Shown piece by piece: positions 14,565 through 23,928 of a DNA stretch of 33,004 nucleotides; the stretch's first letter is position 1; the number at the start of each line of letters is the position of its first letter. The notes under the pieces are model-generated. The model was not told where the DNA came from. It worked only from the letters and a program-made list of their open reading frames with translations, and made no database searches. Source of the DNA: Flavobacteriales bacterium (lineage in GTDB: Bacteria; Bacteroidota; Bacteroidia; Flavobacteriales_D; Parvicellaceae). A program made the position numbers and the translations under genes. The stretch covers positions 1 through 33,004 of the forward strand of contig JAOASC010000021.1 of assembly GCA_025210295.1 (NCBI GenBank), in the 5' to 3' direction.

Positions 14565-17012
14565 TTACACCAATTTAAATTTATTTTCAACTTCTTCATC
14601 TAACAAGGCAATTTGCACCACTTCATCCATTTTAGAAACATAGTTGAACGTTAAGCCTTCTAAATATTCTGGATTAATATCGTCAACATCTTTTCGGTTC
14701 TTCTCACAAAGGATCAGCTCTTTGATATTCGCACGTTTAGCTGCTAGGATTTTTTCTTTGATTCCTCCAACAGGCAACACCTCTCCTCTTAAGGTAATTT
14801 CCCCTGTCATCGCTAAATACTTTTTTACTTTACGTTGGGTAAATAAAGAAGCTAAAGCTGTTAACATGGTAATACCAGCTGATGGTCCATCTTTTGGTGT
14901 TGCTCCAGCAGGAACATGAATATGGACATTGTGTTCGTCAAAATATTTAGCTTCGATTCCCCAATTTTCAGCATGAGCTTTTAAATATTCTAAAGCAATT
15001 ACCGCTGATTCTTTCATTACATCTCCAAGGTTTCCAGTCAAAGTTAACTTCCCTTTTCCCTTAGTAATAGAAGACTCTATAAATAGGATATCTCCACCAT
15101 TTCTCGTCCAAGCTAATCCAGTAACAACACCTGCTACATCGTTTGAAATATATTTATCTTTCTCATAAGAGGGCCCTAAGATTTCAACTAGATCTTCTTT
15201 TTGAATCGTTGTTTCATACGTTTCTTCAAGTGCCAATTGTTTTGCTCTATAACGAACAGTTTTAGCAATTCTTTTTTCTAAACCTCTTACTCCACTTTCA
15301 GAAGTATAGGCCTCAATAATATATTCTATTGCTTCATCTGTTAAAGCATATTGTTCCTCTTTTACACCATGCTCTTTCAATTGTTTTCGAATCAAATGAC
15401 GCTTAGTAATTTCAATTTTTTCTTCTACGGTATAACCAGTTACTTCAATAAACTCCATTCGATCTCTTAAAGCTGGTTGAATTGTTGCTACTTCATTAGC
15501 CGTTGCAACAAACATCACTTTAGATAAATCGTATTCTATTTCAACAAAATTATCTTTAAATGTATCATTTTGCTCTGGATCTAAGACTTCTAATAAAGCA
15601 GATGAAGGATCTCCATGATTACTTGTTCCCACTTTATCTATTTCATCTAAGACAAAAACAGGATTAGATGACTTTACTTTCTTTAGGCTGGTCATGATTC
15701 TTCCTGGCATCGCTCCAATATACGTTTTTCGATGTCCTCTAATTTCAGCTTCATCATGGACACCTCCTAATGACATTCGAATATATTTTCTTCCAACCGC
15801 TTCAGCAATTGATTTCCCTAAAGAGGTTTTACCAACTCCTGGAGGTCCATACAAACATAGAATTGGAGACTTCATATCTCCTTTTAACTTCAACACAGCC
15901 AGATATTCTATGATACGTTCTTTTACTTTTTCTAATCCAAAATGATCTCTATCAAGAATTGCTTGTGCTTCTTGTAAATTGAACTTGTCTTTTGTGTATT
16001 TCCCCCATGGTAAATCCAATAATGTTTCAATATAATTCAGTTGAACACCATATTCAGCACCTTGTGGATTCATTCGTTCCAACTTACTGAGTTGTTTTTC
16101 AAAAGTTTTAGCAACTGACTTTTTCCACTTTTTCTTTTTTGCTTTATTTCTAAATTCTATCAGCTCTTGTTTTTGAGGATTATCCCCCAACTCATTTTGT
16201 ATTTCCTTCATTTGTTGCTGTAGGAAATACTCACGTTGTTGCTTATCTAGATCAACTCTTACACGAGACTGGATATCATTTTTAATCGCTAATAACTGTA
16301 ATTCTTTATCTAAATGTTTTAACAGGGAATTGGCACGTTTTTCTAAGTTAGGTTCTGCCAATACAGCCTGCTTCTCCTCTACTTCAGCATTCATGTGTGA
16401 AGCTATAAAATTAACTAGGAAAGAATTACTCTCAATATTCTTTAATGCAAATGAAGCCTCAGAAGGAATTTGTGGAGACTCCTTAATAATTTTAAGTGCC
16501 GTATCTTTTAATGTTTGATAAAGTGCTTTAATTTTCTCATCATTATCATCTGACTTAATTTCTTCAAACTCTTCAACTCTAGCTATTATATATGGCTCTT
16601 CTGCTACCAATTCTTTTAATTCAAAGCGTTTCTTCCCTTGGATAATAACAGTTGTACTTCCATCTGGCATCTTTAAGACTTTTACAATGTGTGCTATTGT
16701 ACCAATGGTATTTAAGTCTGAAAATTTAGGTTCCTCTATATTTACATCTTTTTGTGCTACAACACCAATCGTTCTAGAAGCCTTTTCTGCATCTTTGATT
16801 AATTTAATAGATTTATCTCTTCCAACAGTAATAGGAATAACTACACCAGGAAAAAGCACATTATTCCTTAGCGAAAGGATAGGCAATTCATTGGGGATTT
16901 CTTCTTTATTTATTCTATCCTCATCTTCTTCCGACATTAATGGTATAAATTCAGTATTTGAATCAATATCATCAACTAGTCCCAATATTTTATCTGATAA
17001 AAAGTCACTCAT
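14565..17012 (-). CDS. lon: ATP-dependent Lon protease (LonA type)
   Basis: Cytoplasmic AAA+ protease of 815 residues that degrades misfolded and regulatory proteins. Order of parts: acidic N-terminal tail (1-40), LON substrate-binding domain (about 42-240, starting LPILSLRNNVLFPGVVIP), coiled-coil helical part (about 240-340), AAA+ module with Walker A GPPGVGKT (389-396) and Walker B VFVLDEID (452-459), and the protease domain with catalytic Ser711 in PKDGPSAGIT and Lys752 in GGIKEK. All key residues are intact. Monocistronic by appearance: 142 bp to the TonB receptor downstream, and a 260-bp divergent region upstream shared with the exported-protein/kinase operon. No standard heat-shock element was recognised upstream. 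Confidence 0.98.
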   Translation of the reverse strand: MSDFLSDKILGLVDDIDSNTEFIPLMSEEDEDRINKEEIPNELPILSLRNNVLFPGVVIPITVGRDKSIKLIKDAEKASRTIGVVAQKDVNIEEPKFSDLNTIGTIAHIVKVLKMPDGSTTVIIQGKKRFELKELVAEEPYIIARVEEFEEIKSDDNDEKIKALYQTLKDTALKIIKESPQIPSEASFALKNIESNSFLVNFIASHMNAEVEEKQAVLAEPNLEKRANSLLKHLDKELQLLAIKNDIQSRVRVDLDKQQREYFLQQQMKEIQNELGDNPQKQELIEFRNKAKKKKWKKSVAKTFEKQLSKLERMNPQGAEYGVQLNYIETLLDLPWGKYTKDKFNLQEAQAILDRDHFGLEKVKERIIEYLAVLKLKGDMKSPILCLYGPPGVGKTSLGKSIAEAVGRKYIRMSLGGVHDEAEIRGHRKTYIGAMPGRIMTSLKKVKSSNPVFVLDEIDKVGTSNHGDPSSALLEVLDPEQNDTFKDNFVEIEYDLSKVMFVATANEVATIQPALRDRMEFIEVTGYTVEEKIEITKRHLIRKQLKEHGVKEEQYALTDEAIEYIIEAYTSESGVRGLEKRIAKTVRYRAKQLALEETYETTIQKEDLVEILGPSYEKDKYISNDVAGVVTGLAWTRNGGDILFIESSITKGKGKLTLTGNLGDVMKESAVIALEYLKAHAENWGIEAKYFDEHNVHIHVPAGATPKDGPSAGITMLTALASLFTQRKVKKYLAMTGEITLRGEVLPVGGIKEKILAAKRANIKELILCEKNRKDVDDINPEYLEGLTFNYVSKMDEVVQIALLDEEVENKFKLV

Positions 17013-17250
17013 AATTTATTCTTTTACGTCAAATTGACAGTATGTATCTTTTTTAACTTAGCAAGCATTGCTACAATAAACACTTAATAAGCTGATATAC
17101 CCAGTTTTAAAGTGCTTCAACAACGTTTCCTTTCGACTATTTGTTCAATGCTTATGCCAAATCGCTTTAACGGCAAAATTGACTGTTTTTTTTACCAAAC
17201 AAATTAAGAATTACGACATACTACGTATTTACTATCCCTATCTGACACAA

Positions 17251-17258
17251 TACTTTTG
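17251..17258 (+). promoter_or_regulatory. Candidate -7 box of exported-protein/kinase operon
   Basis: TACTTTTG matches TAnnTTTG and lies 14 bp before the ATG at 17273, implying a very short leader. The rest of the 260-bp gap to lon shows no other clear signal, apart from two AAATTGAC stretches (near 17030 and 17180). Confidence 0.45.
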
Positions 17259-17272
17259 AATAAAAAACAATT

Positions 17273-18250
17273 ATGAAATACATTGCACTTATCCTTCTAA
17301 CCCATCTTGCTTTAATCAGTTTTGCTCAAAAAAATAAAGGCGGTGAAAAAAATCACAACAGTAAAGAGCTTGACCTAAAGAAAGACTTTGATGTTTCAGG
17401 AAAATCTGTTCTTAAAAAATCAGAGCAAGTTGCCTTAACCAAAGTAGCACTTCATTTTAAAAAAATCACTAATAATCAAGTATATGTAGGTAAAGGAAAT
17501 GATAAAATTTCTGCTTCTTCATGGGCTATATTAGATGGTGTTTCTGATCAAACTTTTCAAAACATTACGGATGAATTTTATAAACGCTTAAACGATAAAT
17601 TAAAAGCAGAAGGATTAGCTGTCACTGACTGGAATACTGTTGCAAGCGCTAAAAACTTTAGTAAAGTCAACGACAAACAAATCAAAAAGTATTGGTCCAA
17701 CAAAAACATTGGTTTAATCAATGTTTACACAGCTAACGAAGGGCCTCATTGTAAACAAGTGGTTGGAAACCCTGGTATATGGTCTGCATATGCTAAGCTA
17801 GGAAAAGAATTGAAAGCTAACCCTATCGCATTAGATATCATTATTGATTTTGCCAGGTTTGATTTAAAAATGAAACAGAGTGGTTACTATTTTAGAACAA
17901 CATCAGCCAACTCTAATGTCTTTCCTCAAATTTCAATCGAAAAATCTACTGGAGCCACAGGTTTTAATTCAATAGCTACCAACCTAACAGCTGTTGGGAA
18001 ATATGGTGAAGCCAGTATCATTAATATGAAAAAGAATATCTACTTCGAAGATGAATTTGCTCAAAACATTGAAAGTCATAGTGGAAAACTTCCGGAAAGT
18101 ATGCAAAAGAAAATCAGTTTTGGAACAAATTTAACGACTGGAACATTTGTGATTAATGTTGATGAAGAAGCGTATAAAGTAGCTGTATTAAACGCTCTTG
18201 ATACTTATACAGATTACATGATAGCTCAAATTAAATTAATTAGAAAATAA
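17273..18250 (+). CDS. Exported protein of unknown function, first gene of kinase operon
   Basis: I do not recognise the family. The protein has 325 residues with a signal peptide (hydrophobic 4-17, cleavage near FA-QKN) and a lysine-rich mature start. The mature part is mixed alpha/beta in appearance: an amphipathic stretch KVALHFKKITNN, a conserved-looking ASSWAILDGVSDQ followed by helix TFQNITDEFYKRLNDKLKAEG, then a strand-rich second half (ALDIIIDFARFDLK, ISFGTNLTTGTFVINVD). There is no lipobox and one cysteine (GPHCKQ). It is probably periplasmic or surface-exposed. It begins a tight plus-strand series: 12 bp to the next exported protein, then 3 bp, then 16 bp to a sensor kinase. A role in the signal sensed by that kinase is inference from position only. 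Confidence 0.85.
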   Translation: MKYIALILLTHLALISFAQKNKGGEKNHNSKELDLKKDFDVSGKSVLKKSEQVALTKVALHFKKITNNQVYVGKGNDKISASSWAILDGVSDQTFQNITDEFYKRLNDKLKAEGLAVTDWNTVASAKNFSKVNDKQIKKYWSNKNIGLINVYTANEGPHCKQVVGNPGIWSAYAKLGKELKANPIALDIIIDFARFDLKMKQSGYYFRTTSANSNVFPQISIEKSTGATGFNSIATNLTAVGKYGEASIINMKKNIYFEDEFAQNIESHSGKLPESMQKKISFGTNLTTGTFVINVDEEAYKVAVLNALDTYTDYMIAQIKLIRK

Positions 18251-18262
18251 ACCAATAAAGCG

Positions 18263-19210
18263 ATGAAAAAAATAGGATATATAGCTCTTTTAGGATGGTG
18301 TAGTTTGTTATACACTAGCTATAATGCACAAACAATCACGTATGAAGTGATAGAAGATTCACCAGAATTAACTCCATCTACTGTTGTAAATCTAGATCTT
18401 GCTCAACTTGATATGAATGGAGTAATTGAATCTTGGAGTTTTAACCTTGGTTTATGGGGGTATCACGACATCATCAAGAATAAAGTATCTATTGATTATA
18501 ACCTCAAAAAAAGCTGGTTAGCATTAGGTAAATTGAGTAATAAAAACTACCCTGGTAACTTAGAAGTAAATATAGGTGCTAACCTATTGCTCACCAATAA
18601 GACTAAAAATAAGCAACTAAAAATTTCATTAGATAGAGAATATAAAGGTAGTCACTATAATTATGCAGAGGGAACAAGAACAGATAATTATGTAGAAACT
18701 AGCATCATTATCCCTGGAAAAGTAACCGTAAGAAACGGGGTTCGTGGAGGATTATATTACAAAAGTAACGCCTACGAATTTAGTGACTTTGGCTCTTCAA
18801 TATATAGAAGATATGGTGGTAAAATGACCTCAGCTGGGATTTATGGAGGGGTAATGACAAGAAGATCTAAAAACCTATTTATTAAAACAGATGAATATGG
18901 TGTTTGTTTTAATTCTATTGGAGATGAATTTTACCTAGATGCCTTAATTCTTCCATACAATAAATTTATGGATAATATCACTACAGGAGATGAAACTAGA
19001 GTTGATGAAAGTGCATTTATTAAACAACAGATAAAAGCTAGCCCAATAGGTTTTAGAGTTGGTTGGAAATCTTATCAAATAGCTAAAAAAGCTAAAACAG
19101 GAAAGAAGTTCGGGTTGAGCTTTATGTTTGAAGCTGGTTTAAAACCATATCTCGGACCATTTCTTAATGGAGGGTTAAGCATCACCTTAGTCAAACATAA
19201 TATTCACTAA
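18263..19210 (+). CDS. Exported, probable outer membrane protein of unknown function
   Basis: Unrecognised, 315 residues. A signal peptide is clear (hydrophobic 5-20, cleavage near YNA-Q). The mature chain has many alternating aromatic and polar strands (ESWSFNLGLWGYHD, LEVNIGANLLLTNK, RGGLYYKSNAYEF) and ends LKPYLGPFLNGGLSITLV, compatible with a small outer membrane barrel, though the C-terminus KHNIH lacks the usual terminal Phe. A segment of short charged loops (about 195-260, KTDEYGVCFNSIGDEFYLDAL) may be soluble. It is co-directional with and only 3 bp from the next exported protein gene. No enzyme motif was seen. Function unknown. Confidence 0.83.
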   Translation: MKKIGYIALLGWCSLLYTSYNAQTITYEVIEDSPELTPSTVVNLDLAQLDMNGVIESWSFNLGLWGYHDIIKNKVSIDYNLKKSWLALGKLSNKNYPGNLEVNIGANLLLTNKTKNKQLKISLDREYKGSHYNYAEGTRTDNYVETSIIIPGKVTVRNGVRGGLYYKSNAYEFSDFGSSIYRRYGGKMTSAGIYGGVMTRRSKNLFIKTDEYGVCFNSIGDEFYLDALILPYNKFMDNITTGDETRVDESAFIKQQIKASPIGFRVGWKSYQIAKKAKTGKKFGLSFMFEAGLKPYLGPFLNGGLSITLVKHNIH

Positions 19211-19213
19211 AAA

Positions 19214-20011
19214 ATGAAACCTTTAGCATACATCATCTTTCTATGTTCTTTTTGCAGTTCTCAAGCGCAAAACTTAACTGACTTTAACTACTTAGGAGAT
19301 AACTATAGTGCTGACGAAACTTATTTAAGCGTTGCTATAAGTAGAAGTAAACTCACCAATTTGACTGCCCCTTATTTTGAAAATCATACTAAAAATGGCT
19401 TTACAGGAACTGTTGACCTAAAAAAAGTAACTTTTAAAAAAGGACAAAACCGTTTCTTTTATGAGCATAAGCTAATTGGTGATTTATTCATGTTATCTAG
19501 AGAGATTCTGTTTAAAAATCACCATGCAATATACAGACAAGAATCTAGTAACTTATCGTGTGGGATTCTTGGTTGGGCTGCATGGACATGGAATATCAAT
19601 GCCCCTAAGAAAAATTCGTTATCAATGGGTTTTAATCTTCATGATTATTTTTTGACTGCTACCTATGTTGTTGACTCAAGCTCAAATGGTGGTAAAAGAG
19701 AAAGTCTAGAGCCACAAGGTTATTGGTTTTCTGCTGGTCCAAAATTGGTATATAATCGCTCTATTTCTAAACATTTTATTCTTGAAGCAGCTGCCTCCTA
19801 TTCTATTTCTTATTGGAGAGCTGTTTCGCTTTCTTATGCTACAGTTGATGACAATTATCCTAAACCACATTTTGGTCAAGTTAGGTTAGAAATATTATCA
19901 GCTGTTGGTTTTTTTGCTGGATTTGACTATAATTGGGTTATTAATCGTGGAAATTTACCAAATAGCACCAAAAGATTTGATGCTTTATTAGGGTTTAGAT
20001 TCATGCTTTAG
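19214..20011 (+). CDS. Exported, probable beta-barrel protein of unknown function
   Basis: Unrecognised, 265 residues. N-terminal signal peptide (MKPLAYIIFLCSFCSSQAQ, cut before Q or N). The mature part alternates strands rich in Tyr, Trp and Phe (ILGWAAWTWNI, SLSMGFNLHDYFLTATYVV, FILEAAASYSISYWRAVSL, LEILSAVGFFAGFDYNWVI) and ends FDALLGFRFML, which resembles the last strand of an outer membrane barrel. Together with the preceding gene it could form an outer membrane pair. The stop lies 16 bp before the sensor kinase start, so both are very likely on one transcript. No catalytic motif. Confidence 0.83.
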   Translation: MKPLAYIIFLCSFCSSQAQNLTDFNYLGDNYSADETYLSVAISRSKLTNLTAPYFENHTKNGFTGTVDLKKVTFKKGQNRFFYEHKLIGDLFMLSREILFKNHHAIYRQESSNLSCGILGWAAWTWNINAPKKNSLSMGFNLHDYFLTATYVVDSSSNGGKRESLEPQGYWFSAGPKLVYNRSISKHFILEAAASYSISYWRAVSLSYATVDDNYPKPHFGQVRLEILSAVGFFAGFDYNWVINRGNLPNSTKRFDALLGFRFML

Positions 20012-20027
20012 TATCAACTATAATAAA

Positions 20028-21890
20028 ATGAAATTTTTATCCCTCTTTATTCTTTTTCTTATCCCTTTCATTTCCTTTTCAGTTGACAAGGATTCGTTAG
20101 CTATAGAACAAATCTTAAAACGTTCTTTACAAGTTGTATATAGCAATCCAGACTCAGCTTTTATTTATTGTCAAGAAGCTGAAAAACAGAGCAAAGAATC
20201 TTTGTTCTTTAAAAGCAAAACATTATTACATTATGGCATTTACTATGATGTTACGAGTCGTTTTGACTCTTCTGTAAAAGCTTATAATCAAGCGCTTGAA
20301 TTAGCTCAAAAAGGGAATCACATATCGATAGAAGCAAGTGCTTTAAATAATTTAGGTTTAATTCATTGGAATCAATCCAATTTTGATTTGGCTATTGAGT
20401 ATTACAATAAAAGCATTCTTCAGTTTGAAAAGATTAACAAAAAAAATGGTATAGCCAGTACTTTAAACAATATTGGACTAATTTATAACGAACTTAAGAA
20501 TTATAGAAAAGCCATTGATTATTATTATCAGTCTTTGGCCTTATATCAGGAAATTGAAGATCAATATGGAATGAGTGCTGCTTATTCCAACTTGGCTATT
20601 GTATACTCTAACCTTAGAAAATCGGATTCAGCTTACTACTTCTTTCAACAATCAACTGTTCTCAAACATCAAATAAATGATCAGTGGGGAATTGCTACCA
20701 ACTATACCAATTTAGCAGTTGACTTTCATCTCAGCGAAATCTATGATTCTTCTCTTTTTTATAACAGAAAAGCAGAAGTAATCTACAGAAACATTAAGAA
20801 CAAAAACAACCTAGCTTCTTGTCTCTCAGGAATTGGTAGAGATTTACTGATGCTTAAAAGGTATTCTGAAAGTGAGCAATCTTTAATTGAAGCCGAGCAA
20901 TTAGCTTTAGAAACCAATGCCCAAAAATACCTTAGAAATATCTATGATCATTTTTCAGAATTATATTATTATACCAATCAACATAAAAAAGCCTATGAAT
21001 ATTTAAAAAAACGATTAAATATTGGCAATACAATTTACAACACTGAAAAAGACCGTACAATTAATGAAATTCAAACTAAATACGAAACTGCTAAAAAGGA
21101 TAAAGAATTAGCTGAGCAAAAAGAAGAAATACTAAGACAAGAGTTAACTGTAAAAACAAGAAACATTCAACTACTCACAATTATTGGCGTTTTATTTATC
21201 GTCATTACCATCACCATCATCATTCTTCAAAACCAACTGAATAAAAGAAAAAAGTTACAATTAGCATTTGAAGCTCAAGAAAAGATTAAAGCCGTTAATC
21301 ACGAAAGAGAATTAGCGGAAGATAAACTAAGAATTTCGAGGGATTTACATGACAATATAGGCTCACACCTAACTTTTTTAATCACCTCTATTGATAACCT
21401 TTCTTATGCAGAAACATCTGAGCAAAAGAAAGCTAAAATGGAGAAGATCAGTAATTTTGGTAGAGATACAATGAAAGAACTTAGGAGCACAATTTGGGCC
21501 ATGAAAAATGAAGGAAGTTCTTTACAGGAATTGATTTATAAAATCATCGATTTAAAAGCCCATATTCCTATTCCAATTCATATCAATGAACACAATAGCT
21601 CCACCATTAAACTGACTTCAATTCAAATCTTAAATAGTTATAGAATTGTTCAAGAAGCTATTCAAAACACAACTAAATATGCCAATGCTACCGAAATAAC
21701 GATCCACTTTAAACACGTTGAAAACAACTTAAACATTACCATCATTGATAATGGAAAGGGCTTTGATATCGATACGATAACTCCTAGAGGTATTTTAAAT
21801 ATGCAGCATCGATGTGAGTTATTAAACGGAGATTTTAGTCTAAAAAGTAACGCTTCAGGAACTGTTATTACTTGCAGGATTCCTATTTAG
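20028..21890 (+). CDS. TPR-containing sensor histidine kinase (HisKA_3/NarL type)
   Basis: Membrane histidine kinase of 620 residues. Signal peptide or N-terminal anchor (1-18), then a periplasmic region of about six tetratricopeptide repeats spaced ~40 residues (about 40-330; for example ALNNLGLIHWNQSNFDLAIEYY). Then come a coiled coil, a single membrane span (about 382-403, TIIGVLFIVITITIIIL) and a second coiled coil. The dimerisation/phosphoacceptor helix is RISRDLHDNIGSHL with His441, followed by a HATPase domain with the N-box EAIQN547TTKYANA and IIDNGKGFD. This is the NarL-family kinase layout, normally paired with a LuxR-type response regulator. None is encoded next to it; the following gene is convergent 5 bp away. 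It is last in a four-gene operon with three exported proteins, suggesting envelope sensing (inference). Confidence 0.93.
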   Translation: MKFLSLFILFLIPFISFSVDKDSLAIEQILKRSLQVVYSNPDSAFIYCQEAEKQSKESLFFKSKTLLHYGIYYDVTSRFDSSVKAYNQALELAQKGNHISIEASALNNLGLIHWNQSNFDLAIEYYNKSILQFEKINKKNGIASTLNNIGLIYNELKNYRKAIDYYYQSLALYQEIEDQYGMSAAYSNLAIVYSNLRKSDSAYYFFQQSTVLKHQINDQWGIATNYTNLAVDFHLSEIYDSSLFYNRKAEVIYRNIKNKNNLASCLSGIGRDLLMLKRYSESEQSLIEAEQLALETNAQKYLRNIYDHFSELYYYTNQHKKAYEYLKKRLNIGNTIYNTEKDRTINEIQTKYETAKKDKELAEQKEEILRQELTVKTRNIQLLTIIGVLFIVITITIIILQNQLNKRKKLQLAFEAQEKIKAVNHERELAEDKLRISRDLHDNIGSHLTFLITSIDNLSYAETSEQKKAKMEKISNFGRDTMKELRSTIWAMKNEGSSLQELIYKIIDLKAHIPIPIHINEHNSSTIKLTSIQILNSYRIVQEAIQNTTKYANATEITIHFKHVENNLNITIIDNGKGFDIDTITPRGILNMQHRCELLNGDFSLKSNASGTVITCRIPI

Positions 21891-21895
21891 TATTG

Positions 21896-22774
21896 TTATA
21901 GAGGTTCTACGCGATATCCCTTAGCTCGTAATAATTCTATCACTCCTTTTTCTCCAGGTAAATGAGCAGCTCCAACCGCCATAAACACGCTTCCTTTTAA
22001 CAGGTATGCCTCTACTCTATTAGCCATATTGGTATTTCGACGATACAGGAATTGCTCATTAAAATCCTCCATACTAATAGAAGAATTTTCTGAGTCCTGA
22101 TCCATTACGGTCATCAAACTATCCAAGTCTCCGGAAACGTATATTGCTAACATGTCATCCATACTCATTTTATCCTTCTTTCCATAGTCTTTAACCGCTT
22201 TTACCAACTCTTCTGCTTGAGTTTTTACAGGAATAGACTTAAATGCATTAACTTGCTCATCCATGGTTTCCAAACCAACTAATAATTTCCCCTCTTTTTT
22301 AGCTTTTTTAAACCAATGCATATCTAAAGCATTTTGCTGTTCTTGATTTAAATCCTTAGTGACAACAATTTGTGTCGTAACGATAGGTTGCATTTTGTTA
22401 AATAAAAATAGAGACATTCCAACAGAGTCTATAAAAAACTGATTAACTAAATCATATTCTTTTGGGGAAAGTAATGTTTTTAACGTTTGCCCCGAATCCA
22501 TCAACATAGCATCTAACATTTCACTCCTATTTATACTATCCATATTTAATTCCATAGCATAAATATCTGCTTGTTGAAAAGCTTCTTCTACTCCTTCCTT
22601 AAATTGAAAAACTCGATTGTCTTGGGAATGAAAAGTACCATACAAATACGAAGTTTCCGCTAGCTTATCCCCCGTTATTTTCCAGCATAAACTACGATAT
22701 TTATCCTGAGCATTAATCGCAATAAAAAGACTACTTATCAAAAGAAATGTTAATATTATGTGTTTATTTTTCAT
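21896..22774 (-). CDS. TraB/GumN family protein
   Basis: A 292-residue exported protein (signal peptide about 1-22, cut near NAQD). Family hallmarks are the N-terminal GTFHSQD (GxxH motif), the acidic AMELNMD segment, VGLETMDEQVNAF in the middle, and the C-terminal GAAHLPGEKGVIELLRAKGY. TraB/GumN proteins share a putative metalloprotease-like fold with paired GxxH motifs; proposed roles range from pheromone inactivation to polysaccharide-related functions, and the biochemical activity here is unknown. It is convergent with the kinase gene (5-bp gap) and divergent from a TPR protein gene. A TAAATTTG box at 22846-22839 could be its -7 element, with a TAGTGT-AAA-ACACTA palindrome in the leader. 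Confidence 0.9.
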   Translation of the reverse strand: MKNKHIILTFLLISSLFIAINAQDKYRSLCWKITGDKLAETSYLYGTFHSQDNRVFQFKEGVEEAFQQADIYAMELNMDSINRSEMLDAMLMDSGQTLKTLLSPKEYDLVNQFFIDSVGMSLFLFNKMQPIVTTQIVVTKDLNQEQQNALDMHWFKKAKKEGKLLVGLETMDEQVNAFKSIPVKTQAEELVKAVKDYGKKDKMSMDDMLAIYVSGDLDSLMTVMDQDSENSSISMEDFNEQFLYRRNTNMANRVEAYLLKGSVFMAVGAAHLPGEKGVIELLRAKGYRVEPL

Positions 22775-22801
22775 ATTTATTCTTTTTTTTATTAGATTGT
22801 A

Positions 22802-22816
22802 TAGTGTAAAACACTA
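22802..22816. promoter_or_regulatory. Palindrome in divergent promoter region
   Basis: TAGTGT-AAA-ACACTA, a perfect 6-bp inverted repeat with a 3-bp spacer, lies between the TraB/GumN gene (-) and the TPR protein gene (+). It is downstream of a TAAATTTG box (22846-22839, minus strand). It could be an operator or just a leader hairpin. Confidence 0.35.
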
Positions 22817-22856
22817 CATGTAAACTATAACCCCTCACCAAATTTACTATATTATT

Positions 22857-23918
22857 ATGCTGTCCGATACTATTTTAGATAAATATTTAGACAATTATCA
22901 GGGTAAATTTGCTGATTTAATTGTAATATGTGAACGTTTTTTACGTATTGCAATTTTAAAAGACAATAAAACTTCTAGTAATTATCTATCTATTGTACTT
23001 GATGCTGTACACAATACAGATCATAAAAATAAAGACGAAATAGAAGCCATTGAAAAATTATGTATCGCTGTTTCAATGTACTTTAATTCAAATTATGTAT
23101 ATGCACTTTCACTCTCTGAGAAAGCGATGTACACCCTAAGAAACTCTGAACTAAAAAACTTTTATAATGTATTAGCTATTACATCTGGTTTAGCTTATCG
23201 AGGATTGGGGAAACTAGATAAAGCAGTTCAATTATTCTTAAACAGCTATCAACTCAATGAAGTTTCGGAAAACTTATTTGAATATAATATTGTCTGTAGC
23301 TATCAATTAGCTGAAATTCATTTATCAATCAAGGACCTCTATCAAGCTGAGAAGTTTTATCAACTCACACTTGAATTATCTAAAAAAAGTAACACTACAT
23401 TAACGCACTTTAGAGCTAATGTGGGAATCGCAAACCTATACCTCCATAAAGATGAATATGATTTATGCAAAAAACATTTAGATATAGCCTATACACTTGA
23501 AGGTATTGGAAATGGTGCTCTTGGTAGAGTTCTATGTGATTATGGCCTCTTCTATTACAAAACTAAAGACTATAATAAGGCTATAAAATACCTAAAAGAA
23601 AGCCTATCCATCAGATTGGAATATTCGCTTATTGATGCTGCTTCAACTAATTATATGAATTTAACAAAAATATATTTAGCGCTTAATCAATATGACGAAG
23701 CTTTACAAAACATTGAAAAAGCTTATGAAATATGTATGGAACATAGATCGGAGACTAAGATTATGCAATGTTATTATTTATTGGCCCAAACTCACAAACG
23801 TATAGAAAATTTTAGCAAAGCTGTTCAATATTTCGATTTGTATATTAATCTATATCAAAGTAATCATAAAAAGCAACTAGAGAACATCTATTTCATCAAG
23901 AATAGTAACATCAATTGA
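22857..23918 (+). CDS. TPR-repeat protein, possibly C-terminally truncated
   Basis: A 353-residue cytoplasmic protein made almost wholly of tetratricopeptide-like helical pairs (about 90-340): for instance AYRGLGKLDKAVQLFLNSYQL, IHLSIKDLYQAEKFYQLTLEL, YYKTKDYNKAIKYLKESLSI, IYLALNQYDEALQNIEKAYEI and AQTHKRIENFSKAVQYFDLY. No signal peptide or membrane span. Such TPR arrays in regulators usually precede an output domain (GGDEF, HTH or kinase); here the chain ends in IYFIKNSNIN soon after the last repeat, so it is either a stand-alone scaffold or a truncated regulator. The stop is 10 bp from the stop of the convergent small membrane protein gene, leaving no room for a lost domain. Partner unknown. 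Confidence 0.85.
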   Translation: MLSDTILDKYLDNYQGKFADLIVICERFLRIAILKDNKTSSNYLSIVLDAVHNTDHKNKDEIEAIEKLCIAVSMYFNSNYVYALSLSEKAMYTLRNSELKNFYNVLAITSGLAYRGLGKLDKAVQLFLNSYQLNEVSENLFEYNIVCSYQLAEIHLSIKDLYQAEKFYQLTLELSKKSNTTLTHFRANVGIANLYLHKDEYDLCKKHLDIAYTLEGIGNGALGRVLCDYGLFYYKTKDYNKAIKYLKESLSIRLEYSLIDAASTNYMNLTKIYLALNQYDEALQNIEKAYEICMEHRSETKIMQCYYLLAQTHKRIENFSKAVQYFDLYINLYQSNHKKQLENIYFIKNSNIN

Positions 23919-23928
23919 TTATAAGTCT

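Noticed and set aside
14644..17037. Several plus-strand frames within lon
   Set aside because: Antisense shadows of a highly conserved gene; no signal or motif in their translations.
17013..17272. Heat-shock operator upstream of lon
   Set aside because: No CIRCE-like or other known element was found; only AT-rich DNA and a repeated AAATTGAC.
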